From: M55B132 sp964508895 | Lineage (GTDB): Bacteria > Bacteroidota > Bacteroidia > Bacteroidales > B18-G4 | DNA: 18,849 bases | NCBI GenBank assembly: GCA_964508895.1 | Contig: CAZDWF010000072.1 | Coordinates: forward strand, 1 to 18,849 | Direction of reading: 5' to 3' | In this document: positions 5,656-12,955 of the stretch, in pieces | How the letters are laid out: each line of letters opens with the position of its first letter | Numbering within the stretch: position 1 is the stretch's first letter | Notes under the pieces: model-generated | Databases searched by the model: none | What the model was told of the DNA's origin: nothing | The model's input: the letters and a program-made list of their open reading frames with translations, nothing else | Program-made: the position numbers and the translations under genes

Positions 5656-8472
5656 TTACAATTTATTTGCAAGGCATTGTCCTGTATAAGATTCTTTAAT
5701 TTCTCTTAAATCATCAGGAATTCCTTCAAACAGCAAATACCCTCCTTTATTTCCTCCTTCGGGCCCCAGGTCAATAACCCAATCTGCAGCATTGATTACC
5801 TCATTATTATGCTCTACAACAACAATTGAATGTCCCTTTGCAATCAGAGCATCAAAAGCTTTTAAAAGATGTTTTATATCGTGAAAGTGTAAACCTGTTG
5901 TTGGTTCATCGAAAATAAACAGGGTAGGGACCTCATTATCACCTTTTGATAAGAAAAAGGCAAGCTTAATTCTTTGAGCTTCACCACCACTTAATGTGCT
6001 GGATGCTTGTCCTAGTTTGAGATAACCTAATCCGACATCCTGTAATGGTTTCAATTTGGTGATAATTCGTTTTTCAACAGCTGATTGTTTACCTCCTGAA
6101 TTAAAGAAATCAACAGCTTCATTAACTGTCATATCAAGGATCTCAGAAATGTTTTTATGAAGATATTGAATGTCAAGCACCTCTGATTGGAATCTGCTAC
6201 CATTGCACACATCGCAACTAAGATATATATCAGCCATGAACTGCATTTCAATCTTAACAACACCTTCCCCTTCACATTCCTCACAGCGACCTCCTGGAAT
6301 ATTAAATGAGAAGTATCCTGGTTTATAAGCTCTAATCTTCGCTAATTGCTGACTCGCAAATAAACTTCTTATATCATCAAAAGCTTTTAAATATGTAGCT
6401 GGATTTGATCGTGACGATCTCCCAATAGGGTTCTGATTCACGAACTCTATTGCACCAATGAGGTTTGTTTCACCCTCTACTGAATTAAACTTGCCTGTTT
6501 TGCCTCCAAAGCCACCATGGAGTCTTTTTAATGCAGGATATAACACCCCTTTAATAAAACTTGATTTCCCGGACCCACTTACACCGGTGATTACTGTTGA
6601 AATATTCAAAGGAATTTTAACATCAATGAATTTCAGGTTGTTTTCATGAGCTCCCTTTATTTCAATATAGTCTTTCCATTTCCTCTTTTGTGTTTCAGGA
6701 AAGACCTTAAGCGATCCTTGTAAATATTTTGAAGTCAGTCCATCGTTCTCTTTTAATAATTCCTTAAGATTTCCCTGGAAAACTATCTCTCCTCCGTAAT
6801 TTCCTGCCAAAGGGCCTATATCAATTATATAATCAGCTGCTTCAATAATATCTCTGTCATGCTCAACAACTATAACTGTATTACCGAGGTCCCGGAGTTT
6901 ATATAGTACTTTTATGAGTCTGTTTGTATCTCTTGAATGTAACCCAATACTTGGTTCATCCAATATATACATGGATCCAACAAGACTGCTTCCCAATGAA
7001 GTTGCCAGGTTAATCCTTTGAGATTCACCTCCTGACAATGTGTTTGAAAGCCGATTTAAGGTAAGGTAATCCAATCCGACATCAGACAAGAATGAAAGCC
7101 TGCTGTTTATTTCAATTAGCAACCTTCCTGCTATTTTCTGGTCTGTTGAACTAATTTTGAGATTTTTAAAGAAAGCTGCCAACTCTTTTACCGGCATTAT
7201 CACCAGTTCACTTATACTTTTACCTGCAACCTTAACATAATTTGCATCTTTTCTGAGTCGGGTACCGTGGCAATCCGGACAAATAGTTTTCCCTCTGTAT
7301 CTTGAAAGCATAACCCTGTATTGAATCTTATAGATCTGTTCTTCTATATGCCTGAAGAAAGCCTCAAGACCGCTGAAGTATTTATTTCCACTCCAGAGAA
7401 GCTCTTTTTGCTCATTACTTAAATCGAAATATGGCTTATGAATTGGAAAGTCAAATTTATAAGCATTCATTATAAGTTCTTCTTTCCATTCACTCATTTT
7501 CTCACCTTTCCAGCAAGCGATTGCATCATCATATATTGAAAGACTTTTGTTAGGAATTACCAACTCTTCATCAATCCCAATAATACTTCCATAGCCTTCA
7601 CATCTTTTGCAGGCACCATAAGGATTATTGAAAGTAAACAGGTTCACAGATGGCTCCTCAAAAGTTATCCCATCAAGTTCGAACTTATTGGAGAACTCAA
7701 GCCTGACAGACTTGTCATTAAATTCATCCTGAATTACACAAATTCCATCACCTTCGAAGAAAGCTGTCTGTATTGAATCTGCAATCCTTGCAATATCGTC
7801 TTTATGGTTATTGCTTATCAAAAGCCTGTCTACTATAATGAATGTTTCGTCCTTGTCCGGATCAATAATTTTTTCTTCCTGTATTTTTTTGATTTGGCCA
7901 TTTAACAATAAACGTGTAAAACCTTGTTGTTTAATTATTGTGAGATGATCAGCGATCGATCTTCCTGCTTTGATCCTGAAAGGTGACATTATAAGTACTC
8001 TGCTACCTTCTTTCAGTGAAAAGATATAGTCTGTAACATTTGACACAGTATGCCTTTTAACAAGATTGCCTGATATAGGAGAATAGGTCTTGCCAATCCT
8101 GGCAAACAACAGTTTCAGGTATTCATAAATTTCAGTGGAGGTTCCAACAGTTGACCTGGGATTACGTGTATTTACTTTTTGTTCTATTGCAATAGCAGGG
8201 GAGACATTTTTAATGTAATCAACTTCAGGCTTACTCATTCTTCCCAGGAATTGCCGGGCATATGAGCTAAGACTTTCAACATATCTTCTTTGTCCGTCAG
8301 CATATAATGTATCAAAAGCAAGAGAAGATTTCCCTGAGCCAGACAAGCCTGTAATAACTGTAAGTTTATTCCTGGGGATAAGCACATCAATGTTTTTCAG
8401 ATTATGTACTCTCGCACCTTTAACAATTATGTGATCAGGTGATTCTATATGATTAACAGCTTTTGCAGACAT
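5656..8472 (-). CDS. uvrA: UvrA, excinuclease ABC subunit A
   Basis: 938 aa from the ATG at 8472, full length for the family; a TTG nine codons upstream (8499) is rejected. UvrA is the dimeric ABC-type ATPase that finds bulky DNA lesions and loads UvrB in nucleotide excision repair. Two ABC modules are intact: Walker A GLSGSGKSS (42-50) with signature LSGGESQR (479-486), and Walker A GVSGSGKSS (630-638) with LSGGEAQR (827-834). Both four-Cys zinc modules are present (C288/C291/C398/C401 and C730/C733/C753/C756). The FVNQNPIGRSSRSNPATY segment and overall pattern are of the Bacteroidota housekeeping type. No sign of degradation. It is divergent from the ECF sigma factor gene. Confidence 0.97.
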   Translation of the reverse strand: MSAKAVNHIESPDHIIVKGARVHNLKNIDVLIPRNKLTVITGLSGSGKSSLAFDTLYADGQRRYVESLSSYARQFLGRMSKPEVDYIKNVSPAIAIEQKVNTRNPRSTVGTSTEIYEYLKLLFARIGKTYSPISGNLVKRHTVSNVTDYIFSLKEGSRVLIMSPFRIKAGRSIADHLTIIKQQGFTRLLLNGQIKKIQEEKIIDPDKDETFIIVDRLLISNNHKDDIARIADSIQTAFFEGDGICVIQDEFNDKSVRLEFSNKFELDGITFEEPSVNLFTFNNPYGACKRCEGYGSIIGIDEELVIPNKSLSIYDDAIACWKGEKMSEWKEELIMNAYKFDFPIHKPYFDLSNEQKELLWSGNKYFSGLEAFFRHIEEQIYKIQYRVMLSRYRGKTICPDCHGTRLRKDANYVKVAGKSISELVIMPVKELAAFFKNLKISSTDQKIAGRLLIEINSRLSFLSDVGLDYLTLNRLSNTLSGGESQRINLATSLGSSLVGSMYILDEPSIGLHSRDTNRLIKVLYKLRDLGNTVIVVEHDRDIIEAADYIIDIGPLAGNYGGEIVFQGNLKELLKENDGLTSKYLQGSLKVFPETQKRKWKDYIEIKGAHENNLKFIDVKIPLNISTVITGVSGSGKSSFIKGVLYPALKRLHGGFGGKTGKFNSVEGETNLIGAIEFVNQNPIGRSSRSNPATYLKAFDDIRSLFASQQLAKIRAYKPGYFSFNIPGGRCEECEGEGVVKIEMQFMADIYLSCDVCNGSRFQSEVLDIQYLHKNISEILDMTVNEAVDFFNSGGKQSAVEKRIITKLKPLQDVGLGYLKLGQASSTLSGGEAQRIKLAFFLSKGDNEVPTLFIFDEPTTGLHFHDIKHLLKAFDALIAKGHSIVVVEHNNEVINAADWVIDLGPEGGNKGGYLLFEGIPDDLREIKESYTGQCLANKL

Positions 8473-8496
8473 AAATAAATTCTGGTATGGTATTTG

Positions 8497-8504
8497 CAAA
8501 AATA
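8497..8504 (-). promoter_or_regulatory. Weak candidate -7 element for uvrA
   Basis: On the minus strand this reads TATTTTTG, matching TAnnTTTG, 25 bp upstream of the uvrA ATG. No TTTG-like -33 element is found at 19-21 bp spacing, so support is limited. Confidence 0.3.
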
Positions 8505-8514
8505 TTATAAATAT

Positions 8515-8545
8515 TTTGCATTTTTTGAATTAATACTTATCTTTG
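8515..8545 (+). promoter_or_regulatory. Bacteroidota-type promoter of the ECF sigma factor gene
   Basis: TTTG (8515-8518), a 19-bp spacer, then TATCTTTG (8538-8545): an exact fit to the housekeeping Bacteroidota consensus TTTG-N19-TAnnTTTG. Transcription should begin near 8552, giving a leader of about 120 nt before the sigma-factor ATG. This is the best promoter match in the window. Confidence 0.7.
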
Positions 8546-8638
8546 CTATATCATTGCTGTAAAAAGCAAGATTTGAATAAATAAAATACTTTTTTTACAA
8601 CCTTAATTACAGGAGGATTTTTATCGATTAAATATTTA

Positions 8639-8670
8639 CCCTTTTTAACTTAACTAACGAAAAGGGAGGG
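8639..8670 (+). promoter_or_regulatory. Hairpin covering the sigma-factor ribosome-binding site
   Basis: CCCTTTT (8639-8645) pairs exactly with AAAAGGG (8660-8666), and a T-G pair can extend it inward. The right arm includes the start of the purine-rich site AAGGGAGGG (8662-8670), which ends 3 bp before the ATG at 8674. A second strong Shine-Dalgarno-like AGGAGG lies at 8611-8616 with no ATG at suitable distance. The arrangement could limit translation until the hairpin opens. Strong Shine-Dalgarno sequences are rare in this phylum. Confidence 0.5.
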
Positions 8671-8673
8671 CAC

Positions 8674-9261
8674 ATGAAAGCCACTACAATTAGCGATAAA
8701 CAGCTAATCAAGGAATATTTGAACGGTAATCAGATCAGCCTTGAGAAATTAATTTCCCGGCACAAGAACAGAGTATATGCGTATATCCTTATGGTAGTAA
8801 AGGATAAGCAGCTTGCTGATGATATTTTTCAGGATACTTTCATCAAAGTGATCAATACTATGAAAGCAGGTTCTTATAAAGAAGAAGGAAAGTTTATACA
8901 ATGGGTCATGCGTATAGCGCATAATTTGATTATCGATTATTTCCGTAAGTCAAAGAGAATTCCTGTTATTGATAATGATAGTAGCAATTTTGATATTTTT
9001 GATACTATCGGTCTAACAGATAAATCAATAGAGGAAAAACTCGTAGTTGATCAAATACATAAAGATGTCAGAGAACTAATTGAGTATTTGCCACCTGAGC
9101 AAAAAGAAGTTCTTTATATGAGACATTATTCAGATATGAGTTTTAAAGATATTGCAGAACAAACTGATGTTAGTATAAATACTGCTTTGGGGAGAATGCG
9201 ATATGCCTTGATAAATCTCAGAAAACTTATTAAGGAAAAGAACATAATTCTTACTTCCTAG
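8674..9261 (+). CDS. ECF-type RNA polymerase sigma factor
   Basis: 195 aa. The sigma-70 region 2 lies at about residues 24-95 (LADDIFQDTFIKVINTM, then FIQWVMRIAHNLIIDYFRKSKR), and region 4 at about 131-188 (LPPEQKEVLYMRHYSDMSFKDIAEQTDVSINTALGRMRYALINLRK). There is no sigma region 3, which defines the ECF group. ECF factors redirect RNA polymerase to a small regulon and are usually restrained by an anti-sigma factor. No membrane anti-sigma gene is adjacent. Instead a 58-aa protein gene follows 170 bp downstream and ends at a terminator, making it the likely operon partner. The gene sits between uvrA and nth. It has a well-formed housekeeping promoter and a structured leader, so control may be partly translational. 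Confidence 0.94.
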   Translation: MKATTISDKQLIKEYLNGNQISLEKLISRHKNRVYAYILMVVKDKQLADDIFQDTFIKVINTMKAGSYKEEGKFIQWVMRIAHNLIIDYFRKSKRIPVIDNDSSNFDIFDTIGLTDKSIEEKLVVDQIHKDVRELIEYLPPEQKEVLYMRHYSDMSFKDIAEQTDVSINTALGRMRYALINLRKLIKEKNIILTS

Positions 9262-9271
9262 AAGTACAATC

Positions 9272-9291
9272 AGCATCTTTGCAAAGTTGCT
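9272..9291. repeat. Imperfect palindrome after the sigma-factor gene
   Basis: AGCA-T-CTTTG and CAAAG-T-TGCT are reverse complements apart from one T-T mismatch. It starts 10 bp after the sigma-factor stop. No T run follows, so it is not a terminator. In RNA it could only fold with a few central bases unpaired. Confidence 0.4.
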
Positions 9292-9431
9292 AATTAATTG
9301 CTCCATAATATATTAATAGTGATTAATGGGGGGTGAATAATTAGCAATAGATATTTTAAAACTCATTGTAATAAAAGTTGGAAGTTTGCGTTTAGATATT
9401 GTTAATTCATTTCTAACCAAACGTCAACTAA

Positions 9432-9608
9432 ATGAAAAAAACCTCTACGCTTGATTCTTTTATTAACCGATTTGCTGAAAAAAATGAAAAAGATTTGTCT
9501 GGAGCATCACCAAGCGATTGTGTTATTCAGAATATCCTAAATTATAGCAAAGTATCGGTTGTTAAGAAAAGCCAGATGACTGGCATTATAAAATTTATTC
9601 TCAATTAA
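9432..9608 (+). CDS. Small protein (58 aa) downstream of the ECF sigma factor
   Basis: Starts at the ATG at 9432, directly preceded by an in-frame TAA, so no earlier start is possible; it ends with TAA at 9606-9608. The N-terminal half is charged and probably flexible (FINRFAEKNEKDL). The C-terminal half has a compact PSDCVIQNILNYSKVSVVKKS segment ending IIKFILN. There is no signal peptide or membrane helix, so it is likely cytoplasmic. From memory, short proteins with a similar 'PS...I.NILNYSKxxxVxKS' pattern occur after ECF sigma genes in Bacteroidota, but I cannot confirm this here. A hairpin terminator begins 19 bp after the stop, consistent with a final cistron. Its role is unknown; a sigma-factor modulator is a reasonable guess. 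Confidence 0.72.
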   Translation: MKKTSTLDSFINRFAEKNEKDLSGASPSDCVIQNILNYSKVSVVKKSQMTGIIKFILN

Positions 9609-9626
9609 GTTAATAATTATTGATTT

Positions 9627-9659
9627 AAAGCTGTCTTTTCAGGCAGCTTTTTTATTTTT
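9627..9659 (+). terminator. Intrinsic terminator between the small gene and nth
   Basis: AAGCTGTC (9628-9635) pairs with GGCAGCTT (9642-9649) including one G-U pair, around a 6-nt loop. The T run is 9648-9653, then A, then five more T. It ends the sigma-factor/small-protein transcript and lies only 5 bp before the nth start codon. Confidence 0.8.
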
Positions 9660-9664
9660 GATAA

Positions 9665-10315
9665 ATGAATAAAAGGGAAAGGTATAAACTTTGTATTGAG
9701 TATTTCAGGGAACATAACCCATCAGCAGAAACAGAATTAGATTATATTAATCCTTATCAGTTGATTGTAGCTGTTATTCTTTCAGCTCAATGTACTGATA
9801 AAAGAGTTAATATGATAACACCTGATTTTTTTAAGAGTTTTCCTGATGAAAAATCCTTGTCACAAGGGACCCAGGAAGAAGTTTATGATAAGATTAAAAG
9901 CTGTTCTTATCCTAACAACAAGGCTAAGCACTTGATCAATATGGCCAAGACTCTCATTGATAAGTTCAATGGGGTGATGCCTTCAAATGTGGATAAACTT
10001 CTGGAATTACCTGGTGTTGGCAGAAAAACTGCGAATGTGGTTGCTTCAATTGCATTCGATATACCAGCCATGGCTGTAGATACACATGTGTTCAGGGTTT
10101 CTGCGCGTATTGGATTGACGACAAATGCGAAAAATCCATTGCAGGCTGAGAAACAACTTGTGAAATACATTCCTGAAAAATATTTAAATATTGCCCATCA
10201 TTGGTTGATACTTCATGGCAGATATGTGTGTACCGCAAGAAATCCAAAATGCGGAGAATGTGGCATAAAGGCCTATTGTAAGTATTATAATTCTACAAAA
10301 AAAGAGACGGTGTAA
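9665..10315 (+). CDS. nth: Endonuclease III (DNA glycosylase/AP lyase)
   Basis: 216 aa, normal length. Nth removes oxidised pyrimidines in base excision repair and cleaves the abasic site. The helix-hairpin-helix LPGVGRKTANVV (115-126) carries catalytic K121, and catalytic D139 is in AVDTHVFRV. The iron-sulfur cluster motif C-X6-C-X2-C-X5-C is complete (C189, C196, C199, C205). The start lies 5 bp after a terminator T run, leaving no room for a normal leader. A TATTTTTG at 9653-9660 could act as a -7 element and would give an almost leaderless mRNA. It is followed by a structured gap, the bcp remnant and recA. Confidence 0.96.
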   Translation: MNKRERYKLCIEYFREHNPSAETELDYINPYQLIVAVILSAQCTDKRVNMITPDFFKSFPDEKSLSQGTQEEVYDKIKSCSYPNNKAKHLINMAKTLIDKFNGVMPSNVDKLLELPGVGRKTANVVASIAFDIPAMAVDTHVFRVSARIGLTTNAKNPLQAEKQLVKYIPEKYLNIAHHWLILHGRYVCTARNPKCGECGIKAYCKYYNSTKKETV

Positions 10316-10321
10316 ATCTTT

Positions 10322-10361
10322 CAGGATGCCCATCCTGCAAGAGATATATTGACAGGGCATC
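10322..10361 (+). other. Alternative hairpins just after nth
   Basis: CAGGATG (10322-10328) and CATCCTG (10331-10337) form a tight inverted repeat. GATGCCC (10325-10331) can instead pair with GGGCATC (10355-10361). The two share bases and exclude each other. No T run follows, so neither is a standard terminator. The remainder up to 10437 shows no gene. Confidence 0.35.
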
Positions 10362-10437
10362 AAAAAATCCTTTTCTGGTGCGAGACATTTGTTAATAAAT
10401 CGTATTAATTATAAAAAGCAGGCCGATTTTTAATAAT

Positions 10438-10445
10438 TATATTTG
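10438..10445 (+). promoter_or_regulatory. Candidate -7 element upstream of the bcp remnant and recA
   Basis: TATATTTG matches TAnnTTTG exactly, 26 bp upstream of the bcp-remnant ATG. No TTTG is present at the usual -33 spacing. If used, it would produce a recA mRNA whose leader contains the bcp remnant. Confidence 0.4.
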
Positions 10446-10471
10446 TAATTAAGAGGTAAACAAATAATATT

Positions 10472-10626
10472 ATGGGTTTGAAAATTGGTGAAAAGGCACC
10501 TGATTTTTCAGGAAATGATGCAAATGGCAATGAAATCCCTCTGAAGCTGGAATTATTGAGAAAATATTCAATAAGGTGAGAATCAAGGATCATTTGGGTC
10601 AAATATTAAAAGAATATAATTTATAA
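10472..10626 (+). pseudogene. bcp: Peroxiredoxin (Bcp/PrxQ-type) remnant with internal deletion
   Basis: From the ATG at 10472 the frame reads MGLKIGEKAPDFSGNDANGNEIPL, the typical N-terminus of thioredoxin-dependent thiol peroxidases of the Bcp/PrxQ family. The frame then becomes unrelated and stops at TGA 10577-10579 (35 codons). In another frame, from about 10546, the DNA encodes AGIIEKIFNKVRIKDHLGQIL and ends at TAA 10624-10626, which resembles the C-terminus of the same family. The two ends meet near 10540-10548. About 100 codons, including the peroxidatic Cys and most of the thioredoxin fold, are missing, and the halves are out of frame. No active enzyme can be made. The stub now fills the leader of recA, whose ATG is 11 bp further on. 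From memory bcp often precedes recA in Bacteroidota, which fits decay in place. Confidence 0.8.
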
Positions 10627-10636
10627 AAATATTGAT

Positions 10637-11662
10637 ATGTCAAAATCAAATGAGAACACCGATAAGGTAAGAGAAGAAAAACTTAAAGCATTGAATCTGA
10701 CCATCGGGAATATAGAGAAGAATTACGGGAAAGGGGCAATTATGAAGCTGGGCGATGAAGCTATAGAAAATATAGCATCAATATCAACAGGATCAATTAG
10801 TCTTGATAATGCCCTTGGGATTGGTGGATTACCAAGGGGAAGGGTAATCGAGATATATGGCCCTGAATCATCAGGTAAGACAACACTGGCGTTACATGCA
10901 CTTGCTGAAGCTCAAAAGAAAGGTGGAATTGCAGCATTTATAGATGCGGAGCATGCATTTGACAGGTTTTATGCAAAGAAACTGGGTATTGATATTGAAA
11001 ACCTTCTTATTTCTCAACCCGATAATGGAGAACAAGCCCTTGAAATAGTAGATAACCTGATCAGGTCAGGAGCAATTGATATTATAGTGATAGATTCCGT
11101 TGCTGCCCTTACCCCCAAAAGCGAGATAGAAGGTGAAATGGGAGATTCAAAGATGGGATTGCAGGCAAGGCTGATGTCACAGGCTCTCAGAAAACTAACT
11201 GCCAATATCAGTAAAACAGGTACCGTTTGTATATTTATCAATCAGCTTAGAGAAAAAATAGGTGTAATGTTTGGAAATCCTGAAACAACAACAGGAGGTA
11301 ATGCACTTAAGTTTTATACAACGGTTAGGCTGGATATTCGCAGGATCAACCAGATAAAAGAGGGTGATGAAGCAACAGGTAACAGGGTCAGAGTGAAAGT
11401 TGTGAAAAATAAGGTGGCTCCTCCTTTCAGGAAAGCTGAATTTGATATCTTATTTGGTGAAGGAATATCCAGGATGGGAGAGATAATAGATCTGGGGGTT
11501 GATAATAATATCATTAAGAAAAGCGGGTCATGGTTTAGCTATGGTGAGACAAAGCTTGGACAGGGAAGGGATGCAGTGAAGAAGCTTTTGTATGACAATC
11601 CTGAGTTAGCGGAAGAGCTGGAATTGAAGATTAGAACTGAATTATCCGCAGAAAGAGAATAA
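10637..11662 (+). CDS. recA: RecA recombinase
   Basis: 341 aa, full length. RecA forms ATP-dependent filaments on single-stranded DNA for homologous recombination and induction of DNA-damage responses. Walker A GPESSGKT lies at 75-82, the catalytic Glu at E105 in DAEHAFD, Walker B at IIVIDSVAAL (149-158), and loops L1/L2 around EGEMGDSKMGLQARLMSQALRKL and FGNPETTTGGNALKF. The C-terminus is short and acidic, as usual. No obvious SOS box is seen upstream. The start is 11 bp after the bcp remnant, and the TPR lipoprotein gene begins 2 bp after the stop, so those two are probably one operon. Confidence 0.98.
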   Translation: MSKSNENTDKVREEKLKALNLTIGNIEKNYGKGAIMKLGDEAIENIASISTGSISLDNALGIGGLPRGRVIEIYGPESSGKTTLALHALAEAQKKGGIAAFIDAEHAFDRFYAKKLGIDIENLLISQPDNGEQALEIVDNLIRSGAIDIIVIDSVAALTPKSEIEGEMGDSKMGLQARLMSQALRKLTANISKTGTVCIFINQLREKIGVMFGNPETTTGGNALKFYTTVRLDIRRINQIKEGDEATGNRVRVKVVKNKVAPPFRKAEFDILFGEGISRMGEIIDLGVDNNIIKKSGSWFSYGETKLGQGRDAVKKLLYDNPELAEELELKIRTELSAERE

Positions 11663-11664
11663 GA

Positions 11665-12690
11665 ATGGTTTGGAAAAATAGCTATATCATAATATTGTTT
11701 TTTGCACTCCTGATTTCATGCACTCCAAAAGGGGAGAAGAAGGGATCAGGGAAAGATAGTAATACTGATACTACCACAACTTCTATTGATAGGATCAATA
11801 ATAGAATTAAATCCGATAGCCTTAATCCTGCTTTTTATAATGAAAGGGCCAGATACTTCCTGGAAAATAAAAATTTAAATGATGCATTAAAGGACATTAA
11901 CAGGGCGATACAGTTAAATCCTGATAACTCTGATCTTTTTGTTACCCTTTCTGATATATATTTGGTTCAGAATAAATTACGACAGTCAGTTGAAGCTTTA
12001 GATAAGGCAATTGTTATTAATAAGAACAATTATGTGGCATTTGCAAGAATGGCCAGGATACTAATTATTTCAGGACAACTAAAGGATGCTGTTAATTATA
12101 TTAGCCAGGGAAGAAGTTTAAATCCTGATGAAGCTGAATTTTATTTTCTTTATGGATATGTAAAAGTTCTTGAAGGAGATACTGCTACAGCTATTAAAAA
12201 TCTTCTTGTCTCTTCTGAAAAGAATTCTGAATACCTGGATCCCGTTATATTATTAGCGGGCATTTACGAAAAGCGTGGAAATTCGATGACAGTAGATTTT
12301 TACAAACGAGCCCTTGAAATTGATCCGCAAAATCAGGCTGCTCTTTATTCTCTGGGTTATTATTTTCAGGAACATAGCAGGCTGGATGAAGCAGAAGCTA
12401 TGTATAACAGGCTAATTGATATAAATCCATATAACAAATTTGCATACTATAACCTTGGATATATAAATCTGGTTTATCGCGAGGATTTTAATGTTGCCAC
12501 AGATTATTTTATCGAAGTGATTGAGATCGATCCGAATTATGCTGAAGCTTTGTTTAACTTGGGTTATTCATATGAATTGCTGGGTAATCCTGCTGAAGCA
12601 CGAATATGGTATAATAAGGTATTAGAGGTAGAAGCAAATTTTGAAAATGCAGTTATTGGGTTAAATCGTCTGGATAATACCTCCAATTAA
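11665..12690 (+). CDS. Tetratricopeptide-repeat lipoprotein
   Basis: 341 aa. A short hydrophobic signal (residues 6-18) ends in the lipobox LISC, with Cys19 as the lipidation site, so the mature protein is probably membrane-tethered and faces the periplasm. After a Ser/Thr/Asp-rich linker, about eight TPR units fill residues 53-335; examples are NPAFYNERARYFLENKNLNDALKDI, ALYSLGYYFQEHSRLDEAEAMYNRLIDINP and ALFNLGYSYELLGNPAEARIWYNKVLEVEA. TPR arrays are protein-interaction scaffolds, and the partner is unknown. It starts 2 bp after recA and is likely co-transcribed. Despite that position, no direct role in recombination is implied for an exported protein. Confidence 0.9.
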   Translation: MVWKNSYIIILFFALLISCTPKGEKKGSGKDSNTDTTTTSIDRINNRIKSDSLNPAFYNERARYFLENKNLNDALKDINRAIQLNPDNSDLFVTLSDIYLVQNKLRQSVEALDKAIVINKNNYVAFARMARILIISGQLKDAVNYISQGRSLNPDEAEFYFLYGYVKVLEGDTATAIKNLLVSSEKNSEYLDPVILLAGIYEKRGNSMTVDFYKRALEIDPQNQAALYSLGYYFQEHSRLDEAEAMYNRLIDINPYNKFAYYNLGYINLVYREDFNVATDYFIEVIEIDPNYAEALFNLGYSYELLGNPAEARIWYNKVLEVEANFENAVIGLNRLDNTSN

Positions 12691-12700
12691 AATACATATT

Positions 12701-12955
12701 ATGGAAATAATTTATATTATTCTTGTCGGACTTGTGGCGGGATGGTTTGCAGGTCTTATTATGAAAGGAAAGGGATTTGGGTTCCTGTTGAATATTATTA
12801 TAGGGATTCTCGGAGCTTTTGTAGGTAAATGGTTGGTCTTCGATGTTTTCAGTTTTAGCTTTGAGATGAGTACCATTAATTTAATTATTACTGCTGTAGT
12901 TGGTGCTGTTTTTCTTTTGCTTGTTGTAAGGATACTTCGGGCAATCTTCAGGTGA
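12701..12955 (+). CDS. GlsB/YeaQ/YmgE-family small membrane protein
   Basis: 84 aa with three hydrophobic segments (about 3-20, 27-48 and 57-82) and the Gly-rich pattern GLVAGWFAGLIMKGKGFGFLLNIIIGILGAFVGKWLV. This fits the family labelled 'transglycosylase-associated protein', small inner-membrane proteins linked to general stress; the enzymatic name is not supported by any catalytic motif. It starts 10 bp after the TPR lipoprotein gene and closes the recA operon. Its TGA stop directly abuts the stop codon of the convergent feoAB gene, with no intergenic base. Confidence 0.88.
   Translation: MEIIYIILVGLVAGWFAGLIMKGKGFGFLLNIIIGILGAFVGKWLVFDVFSFSFEMSTINLIITAVVGAVFLLLVVRILRAIFR

Noticed and set aside
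8473..8499. TTG-initiated N-terminal extension of UvrA
   Set aside because: The extension is not part of the conserved UvrA N-terminus, and an ATG at 8472 gives normal length.
10296..10395. A frame after nth encoding GCPSCKRYIDRASKNPF, reachable by slippage at a run of seven A near the nth end
   Set aside because: The CPSC motif is tempting, but the stretch has no start codon of its own and matches no family I recognise. nth is complete in its own frame with all four cluster cysteines.
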